Shown here piece after piece: positions 13,836 through 21,334 of a stretch of 64,000 bases of DNA. The stretch is from JBHEBG01 sp046557915 (GTDB taxonomy: Bacteria > Bacteroidota > Bacteroidia > Flavobacteriales > Flavobacteriaceae): positions 1,674,001-1,738,000 of the forward strand of contig NZ_JBHEBG010000001.1 in assembly GCF_046557915.1 (NCBI RefSeq). The letters are read 5' to 3'. The position numbers and the translations under genes are program-made. The notes under the pieces were generated by a model. It made no database searches, was not told the origin of the DNA, and saw only the letters and a list, made by a program, of their open reading frames with translations. Numbering within the stretch: the stretch's first letter is position 1; every line of letters starts with the position of its first letter.

Positions 13836-16457
13836 TTAGGACGATGCCTTCTTCTTTTTACCCAGCAAGCGTTTAATCTCATTTAACTTCATAAGCGCTT
13901 CTACAGGGGTTAGCGTATTTATGTCCAAACTGGCGATTTCTTCCTTTATTTGCTCCAATAATGGGTCATCTAGATTAAAAAAGCTCAGCTGCATCTCGTT
14001 TTGTGCCGCTTGCAACTTATCGGTGAGCTCCTCGCTAGAATGCGATTTTTCCAACTTTTTAAGAATCTTGTTAGCCTTGTGGATCACCTGTTGCGGCATC
14101 CCGGCCATTTTTGCCACATGTATGCCAAAACTATGTTCACTGCCTCCCGGGACCAATTTTCTTAAAAACAGCACATTATCCTTAAGCTCTTTTATGGAAA
14201 CATTGTAATTTTTAATTCGCTCAAAAGTGGCGGCCATCTCATTAAGCTCATGGTAGTGTGTGGCAAAGAGTGTCTTTGCCCTCGCCGGATGCTCGTGCAG
14301 GTATTCGGAAATGGCCCATGCTATCGATATTCCGTCGTAGGTACTGGTACCCCGGCCAATTTCATCCAAGAGTACTAAACTACGCTCCGAAAGGTTGTTG
14401 AGTATGGAGGCGGTCTCGTTCATTTCAACCATAAAAGTAGATTCGCCTGCCGATATATTATCGCTTGCCCCAACCCTGGTGAAAATTTTGTCTACATATC
14501 CAATTTTGGCTTCGTCTGCGGGCACAAAACTACCCATTTGGGCCAGTAGTACAATGAGGGCCGTTTGCCTTAATATAGCTGATTTACCACTCATATTGGG
14601 TCCGGTGATCATAATGATCTGCTGCATCGTACGATCCAAGTGAACGTCATTGGCAATATAGGCTTCGCCAAGGGGCAATTGCTTTTCAATAACCGGATGT
14701 CGGCCGTTTTTTATGATTATGTCCGTGGAATCGTTAATCTCCGGTTCAACGTAGTTGTTCTCTTTGGCCAACTGGGTAAACCCACAGAGGCAATCTAGTT
14801 GTGCTATCTGATAGGCATTTTGCTGTACAGGGGCAATGTACTCTTGCAACCATACTATAAGCTGCGAAAACAGCTGTTGCTCCAGACTTAGGATACGTTC
14901 TTCGGCCCCTAATATTTTTGCTTCGTATTCCTTTAGCTCTTCGGTAATATAGCGTTCTGCGTTTACCAGGGTCTGTTTCCGAATCCATTCCTCGGGAACC
15001 TTGTCCTTATGGGTGTTTCGTACTTCTATATAGTAGCCAAATACGTTGTTGGAGGCAATTTTTAAGGAAGTGATACCGGTACGCTCCGTTTCTCTTTCCA
15101 ACATCTTGTCCAAATAGTCTTTTCCCGAAAAAGCCATTGCCCTCAACTCATCCAATTCGTCCAAGAACCCGTCGGCAATGGTCTTGCCCTTTAATAAATT
15201 TACAGGAGCTTCTTCACACAACATCTCTTTGACCTTCGTCCTAAGCATATCGCAAGGGTCCAATTGATCGCCCATTAAGTTTAGGGCTTTATTATTGCAT
15301 GCACTTATCATTGACTTTATGGGTACAATGGCCTCCAAAGAATTCTTTAGGTAAACTACCTCTCTAGGGTTTATTTTACCCGTGGCCACTTTAGATATTA
15401 GTCTTTCTAAATCGCCTATCTGTTTTATGTGGTTCCGAAGCTTATCCAAAATTTCGGCATCGGAAGTGAGGTAAGCTACTATCTGATGTCGGCTCCTTAT
15501 TTTTTCCACATGCTGTAAAGGAAGGGCCAGCCAACGTTTTAATAACCTCCCACCCATTGGTGAAATGGTCTTGTCAATAACACTTAAGAGCGTTACCGCC
15601 TGGGTATTGTGGGAATGGTAAAGTTCTAGATTTCGAATAGTAAATCGATCCATCCAGATGTACTCCTCTTCAGCAATTCGCTTTATCGAGGTAATGTGTT
15701 GTAGGCGTTTGTGCTGGGTTTCCAGAAGATAATGCAATACCACACCCGACGCAATAATGCCTTGTTGAAGGTCGGCCACCCCAAAGCCTTTTAAGGTTTT
15801 AATTTTGAAATGGTTTGTAAGGGTCTCCTCGGCATAATCTTCCTGAAATACCCAATCTTCCATATAGAAACTATGGAACCTGCTTTTAAAGAGGTCGTCA
15901 TATTCTTTTTTATGGGCTTTGGAGATCAGAACCTCGTTGGGAGCGAAGTTCTGAAGCAGTTTGTCTATTTGTTCCTCACTACCTTCTGAAACATAGAACT
16001 CTCCTGTTGAAATATCTAGGAAAGATACCCCCAAGAGTTTTCTTCCAAAGTGAATGGCACACAAAAAATTATTGTCTTTGGCAGTTAAGATGTCGTCATT
16101 AATGGCAACACCGGGTGTAACCAATTCTGTAACACCGCGTTTTACAATGGTCTTGGTCTGCTTGGGATCTTCCAATTGGTCGCAAATGGCCACACGTTGT
16201 CCGGCCTTTACAAGTTTCGGAAGATAGGTGTTTAAAGAATGGTGCGGAAACCCAGCTAGTTCTGTTTTTTCGCCCCCATTATTGCGATTGGTAAGGATGA
16301 TATCCAATATTTTGGCCGCCTTTACCGCATCTTCCCCGAAAGTCTCGTAAAAATCGCCTACGCGGAACAGTAAAAGTGCATCAGGATATTTGGTCTTGAT
16401 GGTATTGTACTGCCGCATTAAGGGCGTAATCTTTTTTGTCTTTGTTGTGTTTGCCAA
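13836..16457 (-). CDS. mutS: DNA mismatch repair protein MutS
   Basis: 873 residues, full length for MutS. It recognises base mismatches and small loops and recruits MutL. The mismatch-reading FYE motif is at 36-38 in FRVGDFYETFG. Connector, core and clamp domains follow, and the ATPase has Walker A GPNMSGKS near 616-623, STFMVEM and DEIGRGTSTYDG (Walker B), then a helix-turn-helix end. The start chosen is TTG at 16457 (MANTTKTKK): the next ATG falls at residue 14, inside the conserved ITPLMRQY segment, and would cut it. The gene is divergent from the methyltransferase at 16594. Confidence 0.97.
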   Translation of the reverse strand: MANTTKTKKITPLMRQYNTIKTKYPDALLLFRVGDFYETFGEDAVKAAKILDIILTNRNNGGEKTELAGFPHHSLNTYLPKLVKAGQRVAICDQLEDPKQTKTIVKRGVTELVTPGVAINDDILTAKDNNFLCAIHFGRKLLGVSFLDISTGEFYVSEGSEEQIDKLLQNFAPNEVLISKAHKKEYDDLFKSRFHSFYMEDWVFQEDYAEETLTNHFKIKTLKGFGVADLQQGIIASGVVLHYLLETQHKRLQHITSIKRIAEEEYIWMDRFTIRNLELYHSHNTQAVTLLSVIDKTISPMGGRLLKRWLALPLQHVEKIRSRHQIVAYLTSDAEILDKLRNHIKQIGDLERLISKVATGKINPREVVYLKNSLEAIVPIKSMISACNNKALNLMGDQLDPCDMLRTKVKEMLCEEAPVNLLKGKTIADGFLDELDELRAMAFSGKDYLDKMLERETERTGITSLKIASNNVFGYYIEVRNTHKDKVPEEWIRKQTLVNAERYITEELKEYEAKILGAEERILSLEQQLFSQLIVWLQEYIAPVQQNAYQIAQLDCLCGFTQLAKENNYVEPEINDSTDIIIKNGRHPVIEKQLPLGEAYIANDVHLDRTMQQIIMITGPNMSGKSAILRQTALIVLLAQMGSFVPADEAKIGYVDKIFTRVGASDNISAGESTFMVEMNETASILNNLSERSLVLLDEIGRGTSTYDGISIAWAISEYLHEHPARAKTLFATHYHELNEMAATFERIKNYNVSIKELKDNVLFLRKLVPGGSEHSFGIHVAKMAGMPQQVIHKANKILKKLEKSHSSEELTDKLQAAQNEMQLSFFNLDDPLLEQIKEEIASLDINTLTPVEALMKLNEIKRLLGKKKKASS

Positions 16458-16593
16458 AAGCGATTTTATTAACTTATTTTTGCCCTAAAGACATTTAAAC
16501 GAATGTAACATTTTCCTCTGGGGCACCAAACCATTGTTGATATTTTGGGGATAACTTTCACGGGATTTGGATTTGAAAAAGAAGGCGAAAAAT

Positions 16594-17124
16594 ATGCGAA
16601 AATTAGAAAATAGGGAATTGGAACGTTTAAATGTAGACGAATTTAAAGGAGCCGAAAAAACGCCTTTAGTCATTGTGCTCGATAATATCCGAAGCCTCAA
16701 CAATATAGGTTCTGTTTTTAGAACCGCCGATGCATTCCTAATTTCTAAAATATACTTATGTGGTATTACGGCCACTCCTCCGCATAAAGACATTCATAAG
16801 ACCGCTTTGGGAGCTACCGACAGTGTTACTTGGGAATACCGGAGGGATACCAGAGATCTTTTGGAGGAATTGAAACAACAAGGTTACCACACCCTGGCGG
16901 TGGAACAAGTAGAAAATGCAAGAATGCTACAAAACTTTATGCCCGATTCACTTAAAAAGTATGCCCTCGTATTTGGAAATGAAGTAAAAGGTGTTTCTCA
17001 GGAAGCCGTTAATAGCTGTGATGAGGTGCTAGAAATACCACAATATGGTACCAAACACTCCTTAAACATATCGGTAAGTGTTGGGGTAGTGGTATGGGAT
17101 TTATGGGCAAAATTGAATAATTGA
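16594..17124 (+). CDS. SpoU/TrmH-family RNA 2'-O-methyltransferase
   Basis: 176 residues. It is a SPOUT-fold enzyme that moves a methyl group from S-adenosylmethionine to a ribose 2'-OH in tRNA or rRNA. The three knot motifs are present: NIGSVFRTADAF (about 40-51), LVFGNEVKGVS (about 130-140) and IPQYGTKHSLNISVSVGVV (about 150-168). The start is the ATG of MRKLENREL; an in-frame TTG nine codons earlier is less likely. The short size, without an N-terminal substrate domain, fits stand-alone TrmH-like proteins; the target RNA cannot be read. Confidence 0.9.
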   Translation: MRKLENRELERLNVDEFKGAEKTPLVIVLDNIRSLNNIGSVFRTADAFLISKIYLCGITATPPHKDIHKTALGATDSVTWEYRRDTRDLLEELKQQGYHTLAVEQVENARMLQNFMPDSLKKYALVFGNEVKGVSQEAVNSCDEVLEIPQYGTKHSLNISVSVGVVVWDLWAKLNN

Positions 17125-17260
17125 CCTACTTTTCAACAAGGGTATTTGCTGCGGAAATAAAATAAACCAACGATATTCAACTAGAGATATTAGTTTCTTT
17201 TAACCTTACCAACCCACCGCGAAGACCAACAAAAGAAGGGATTTAACAAGGATATTAAAT

Positions 17261-17285
17261 AAAAAAAGCCCAACCTAAGTTGGGC
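17261..17285 (-). terminator. minus-strand terminator hairpin
   Basis: GCCCAACCTAAGTTGGGC followed on the minus strand by seven U. It is 255 bp beyond the folK-dNK stop, so it ends either a long 3' UTR or a separate small transcript. Confidence 0.75.
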
Positions 17286-17539
17286 AGGGAATATAGAGTT
17301 TGAGTTAGTTAGTTTGTCTTTTACCGTTGTGCAAGAAAACAAATCGATTTGGTTTATGCAAGAAATTTGTGAAATAAGTGTTAAACAAATTCTTGTTGTT
17401 TTGTTAAAAAATGGTAGGTCTCTTTTTAGAAAATTCCTTGAAATTCCTTGAAATCAGCGCATTATAATTACCAGAATCGAAGTTTTTTTGCAAATTCCTT
17501 GAAGATGGATTAAAAACCGATCTTGGCCGGTTATAAGCA
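17286..17539. other. intergenic region, possible small RNA
   Basis: 254 bp without an ORF. It carries three copies of AAATTCCTTGAA (17431, 17441, 17492) and a hairpin next to the folK-dNK stop (ACCGATCTTGGCCGGT, 17516-17531). A minus-strand small RNA ending at the terminator at 17261-17285 is possible, but no clear promoter is visible. Confidence 0.35.
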
Positions 17540-18685
17540 CTAATATTCTAGTTTGGCGGCAAAATTCTGAATTTTGGCAAGAATCAATTGATAGTCCTCT
17601 TGGTTCTCTACAAAGTCTAGATCGGATACGTCTATCACCAAGTTATTCTGTTCGGGATAACTTTTAATAAAATCAAAATACCCCCTGTTTATTTTTTCCA
17701 GGTATTCCGTAGCAATATTCTGCTCATAATCGCGCCCCCTCCTCTTAATATTTTCCAGGAGACGATCTGTGGTTTGATAGAGGTAAACATAGATTTTAGG
17801 TTTTTTCACCTCTTTGTACATGAAATTGAAAACTTTTCGGTACAGATCAAACTCTTGTTCTTGTAACGTAATCTTTGCAAAGATGAGCGACTTATAAATA
17901 TCATAATCACTTACCATAAACTGCTTAAAAAGATCAAATTGAGAGGTATCGTCCGTAAACTGCTGGTAACGATCTGCTAAAAAAGACATCTCTAGCGGAA
18001 AGGCATAACGCCCTTGATCTTCATAAAATTTAGGTAAAAACGGGTTGTCGGCAAAACGTTCAAGTACCAATTTAGCTTCAAAATCAGAAGCTATTTTATG
18101 GGCTAACGTGGTTTTTCCCGCACCTATATTTCCTTCTATTGCGATAAAATTTAACCCTGAGAAGAGTGCCTTAGGGTTGGGGAAAAAACGATGCTTTGTT
18201 TTAACCGGTGCACTTTTGTCCCTACATTCTTGCAGTAGGTTGCGGGTATCCTTAATGAGGATAGGGTGGTAGAACTGCGGAGCTATATCGGCCAAGGGTT
18301 TCAGAACAAAACGCCGTAAATGCAATTGGGGGTGTGGTAAGGTCAACGCTGTGGTCTTCAAAATCTCAAAATCATAGTACAAAATGTCGATGTCTATTGT
18401 GCGGGCTTCGTAACCTTCAGATTTTCCCCGCAATCTTCCCAGTCCGGTTTCTATCTGCAAAATGCCGTCTAGCAAAGCCATGGGGCTAAGTTGTGTTTCC
18501 AGGGAAATGCAGATGTTTAAAAAATCGTCCGACTCAAAACCCCAAGAAGCGGATTCGTATACAGGGGAAATACGGACAATGTCACCTACATTTTCTTCTA
18601 GCAAGAACAACGCTTGCTGAAGATTGTTGGGTCTGTCTCCCAAATTACTTCCCAAGGAGAGGTATGAAATTACTTTATTTGCCAT
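17540..18685 (-). CDS. folK: fused HPPK (FolK) and deoxynucleoside kinase
   Basis: 381 residues from the ATG at 18685 (MANKVISYLSLGSNLGDR); upstream in-frame codons are not conserved-looking. Residues about 5-155 are 6-hydroxymethyl-7,8-dihydropterin pyrophosphokinase of folate synthesis: SLGSNLGDR, RTIDIDILYYD near 95-104 and PHPQLHLRRFVL near 118-129. Residues about 178-381 are a deoxynucleoside kinase with P-loop GNIGAGKTT at 185-193 and an ERF..NPFLPKFY segment. The fusion joins folate and nucleotide-salvage steps that both feed thymidylate; thyA and folA lie elsewhere in the window. A second, separate dNK gene is at 59328. Confidence 0.93.
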   Translation of the reverse strand: MANKVISYLSLGSNLGDRPNNLQQALFLLEENVGDIVRISPVYESASWGFESDDFLNICISLETQLSPMALLDGILQIETGLGRLRGKSEGYEARTIDIDILYYDFEILKTTALTLPHPQLHLRRFVLKPLADIAPQFYHPILIKDTRNLLQECRDKSAPVKTKHRFFPNPKALFSGLNFIAIEGNIGAGKTTLAHKIASDFEAKLVLERFADNPFLPKFYEDQGRYAFPLEMSFLADRYQQFTDDTSQFDLFKQFMVSDYDIYKSLIFAKITLQEQEFDLYRKVFNFMYKEVKKPKIYVYLYQTTDRLLENIKRRGRDYEQNIATEYLEKINRGYFDFIKSYPEQNNLVIDVSDLDFVENQEDYQLILAKIQNFAAKLEY

Positions 18686-18782
18686 AACGTCGGAACAAAA
18701 TAAACAAAACAAACCGACATTATGTGCCATCATATTGTAATAGATTAAAAATAAATGCTGGTATAATAATTGCAACATTGGT

Positions 18783-18790
18783 TATCTTTG
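18783..18790 (+). promoter_or_regulatory. TAnnTTTG -7 element upstream of sppA
   Basis: TATCTTTG, a perfect match to the Bacteroidota -7 consensus, 24 bp before the sppA ATG. No clear -33 TTG at usual spacing. Confidence 0.5.
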
Positions 18791-18813
18791 GAGATTATAC
18801 TAAATTGTTATTA

Positions 18814-20574
18814 ATGAATTTTCTTAGAAATCTTCTTGCTTCCATTCTTGGGTGTATCATTGCCTTCGGCATACTGTTTATGATGTTCTTTATCTTCGCC
18901 AGTCTTGTTGGGAATGCCGAGGACGGCGTAGTAGTAGGAGAAAATACAGTCTTGGAGCTACAGCTTCAACAACCCATAAAGGATTATGTAGGGAATGATG
19001 AACTAGACCCTTTCTCAGGGTTTTTTGAAGAATCACAAGGGTTGGATGAAATTTTACATGCCATTGAAATTGCAAAGGACGATGATCGAATAAAGGGGAT
19101 AAGCATTAACAATAATTTTCTTATTGCCGGACTTTCCCAGGCGCAGGCCCTTAGGAAAGCCTTGAAGGACTTTAAGGAAAATGAAAAGTTTGTATACGCC
19201 TTTGGCGATTACTTTACCCAAAAGGACTATTATGTGGCCAGTGTGGCAGATGAAATATACGTTAATCCTGTTGGAGGCCTCGATTTTAAAGGGCTTTCGG
19301 CCGAAGTGCTTTTTTATAAAGACCTTCAGGAAAAAACAGGAGTAAAAATTGAGGTCATTCGTCATGGAAAATACAAAAGTGCCGTTGAGCCTTATTTATC
19401 CAATGAAATGAGCGAAGCCAATAGAACGCAAATAGGGGAGTTGATCGGTTCTCTTTGGGATTCTATGATCGGGGAAATTTCTGAAGAAAGAAATATTAGC
19501 GAGCAAGACCTAAATATAATTGCCGATACTTTAGGAGGTAGGAGCCCTGCCTACGCAAACATTTCCGGGTTGGTAGATGGTGTCCTAAACTATGATGAAT
19601 ACGAGGAAAGACTTAAAGATGCAACGGGTACCGATTTGGAGGAAGATCAAAACTATGTTGCCCTCCAAGACTATATCAAAATTGCCAATAAAAAGAAAAT
19701 CCATTCCGGTGCGGATAAAATTGCCGTTGTTTTTGCCCAAGGCGAAATACTATACGGAGAGGGCAGTCAAGACATAATTGGGCAAGGTATTATAAACGAA
19801 GCGCTTACCACGGCAAGGGAAGATGAGAATGTTAAAGCTGTAGTACTCCGAGTAAACTCTCCTGGCGGTAGTGCATTGACCTCCGATATAATATGGCGTC
19901 AAATGGAACTTACCAAGGCAGTGAAACCGGTTGTGGTCTCTATGGGAGACGTGGCGGCATCAGGAGGATATTACATCGCTGTGGGCGCTGATAAGATTTT
20001 CGCCGAACCCACTACGGTAACAGGGTCTATTGGCGTTTTTGGCACTGTCCCCAATATGAGTGAACTTGCCGGCAATATCGGTATTAATGCCGAACAGGTG
20101 GGCACCAATAAAAATGCTGTTGACTATTCACTTTTTGAGCCTATGAGCGATGAATTTAGGGCCGTAGTACAAGAAGGCATAGAAGAAACATACAGTACGT
20201 TTTTGGATAGGGTTTCCGAAGGAAGAAAAATATCGGTAGCAGCGGCGGATAGTTTGGCTCAAGGAAGGGTATGGAGTGGAAGCGATGCCACCCGTTTAGG
20301 ATTGGTAGATGAACTTGGTGGTCTTAAGGATGCCATTGCCGGGGCGGCCTCATTGGCAGGCTTGGAGTCGTACGGAATAAAGAAGTATCCAAAATACAAG
20401 TCGGGTTTTGAACGTTTTATGGAAAGTTTTGCAAGTGCAAGCGTTCAAAGCAAAGAGGTATTTATTGAAAAAGAAATAGGTACAGAGGCTTACGCCATAT
20501 TAAAACAGATCAAATCCGTGATGCAACAGAAAGGAGTTCAGGTAAGGATGCCTTTTGTGCTCAACATTAAATAG
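18814..20574 (+). CDS. sppA: signal peptide peptidase SppA (67-kDa type)
   Basis: 586 residues. A membrane-bound serine protease that degrades cleaved signal peptides. One N-terminal membrane helix (about 8-33) and two S49 peptidase domains. The Lys general base is Lys188 in GKYKSAVEP and the nucleophile is Ser383 in AASGGYY, each from a different domain as in the E. coli enzyme. The start is the ATG of MNFLRNLLASILG, which puts the helix at the N-terminus; 30 upstream in-frame codons overlap the promoter. It is followed after 3 bp by the transporter gene, so probably co-transcribed. Confidence 0.95.
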   Translation: MNFLRNLLASILGCIIAFGILFMMFFIFASLVGNAEDGVVVGENTVLELQLQQPIKDYVGNDELDPFSGFFEESQGLDEILHAIEIAKDDDRIKGISINNNFLIAGLSQAQALRKALKDFKENEKFVYAFGDYFTQKDYYVASVADEIYVNPVGGLDFKGLSAEVLFYKDLQEKTGVKIEVIRHGKYKSAVEPYLSNEMSEANRTQIGELIGSLWDSMIGEISEERNISEQDLNIIADTLGGRSPAYANISGLVDGVLNYDEYEERLKDATGTDLEEDQNYVALQDYIKIANKKKIHSGADKIAVVFAQGEILYGEGSQDIIGQGIINEALTTAREDENVKAVVLRVNSPGGSALTSDIIWRQMELTKAVKPVVVSMGDVAASGGYYIAVGADKIFAEPTTVTGSIGVFGTVPNMSELAGNIGINAEQVGTNKNAVDYSLFEPMSDEFRAVVQEGIEETYSTFLDRVSEGRKISVAAADSLAQGRVWSGSDATRLGLVDELGGLKDAIAGAASLAGLESYGIKKYPKYKSGFERFMESFASASVQSKEVFIEKEIGTEAYAILKQIKSVMQQKGVQVRMPFVLNIK

Positions 20575-20577
20575 ACT

Positions 20578-21288
20578 ATGACCCAAAAGGACAAAAAAGT
20601 TGCCTATACCATTTATTTGTATCTAGGAGCCCTTTTTATAACTTCTTTGGTAGTTTCCAACCTAATATTTCAAAAATTCTTCTATTGGAACCCCTTTGGT
20701 GATATTACCGTTTTTGGAGCACCCATATTTGAGTTGTCCGTGGGTATTTTACCTTACCCGCTTACATTTTTGATCACCGATCTTATTTCTGAAATTTTCG
20801 GTAAACGTAAGGCCAATCAAATTGTTACTGCAGGTATTTTTGCCTCTTTCTTTTCCATGGGCATTCTTCTATTGGCAGACATTGTACCTGCCATACCAGG
20901 ATCTCCAGTGAATGACGCCATTTTTGGAAAAGTCTTTGCACTGTCCCCGATAGCGGTCCTAGCCTCAATGCTGGCCTATTTGGCCGCTCAATATGTGGAT
21001 ATTGCCCTTTATCATTTCTGGAAAAGGCTTACTAAGGGTAAACATTTATGGCTTAGAAACAATTTTTCTACCTTCCTATCCCAGTTTATAGACACCTTTA
21101 CCGTGGTTGGCCTGCTTTGTACCTTTAAAGTACTACCATGGAGCATGTTTTACGGTTTGGTAATCAGCGGTTTCCTTTTTAAGGTGCTAATCGCTTTTTT
21201 AGATACCCCCTTCCTTTATCTCTTTGTTTACATACTTAGAAAACGCTTTAATCTTGCCATTGGGCAGGAAATAGATTTAGAAGCATAA
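20578..21288 (+). CDS. yhhQ: queuosine precursor transporter, YhhQ/VUT family
   Basis: 236 residues with about six membrane segments. It resembles the YhhQ (DUF165/VUT_1) family, which takes up queuosine precursors such as preQ0 and preQ1. Family features seen: LVVSNLIFQKFF in the first helix, PYPLTFLITDLISEIFGKRKA, AQYVDIALYHFWKRLT and NNFSTFLSQFIDTFTVV. It begins 3 bp after sppA. Confidence 0.9.
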   Translation: MTQKDKKVAYTIYLYLGALFITSLVVSNLIFQKFFYWNPFGDITVFGAPIFELSVGILPYPLTFLITDLISEIFGKRKANQIVTAGIFASFFSMGILLLADIVPAIPGSPVNDAIFGKVFALSPIAVLASMLAYLAAQYVDIALYHFWKRLTKGKHLWLRNNFSTFLSQFIDTFTVVGLLCTFKVLPWSMFYGLVISGFLFKVLIAFLDTPFLYLFVYILRKRFNLAIGQEIDLEA

Positions 21289-21334
21289 TAAATGTTGTTT
21301 TTTTAAGTTCATAAGAAAGAATACATTGAACAAT

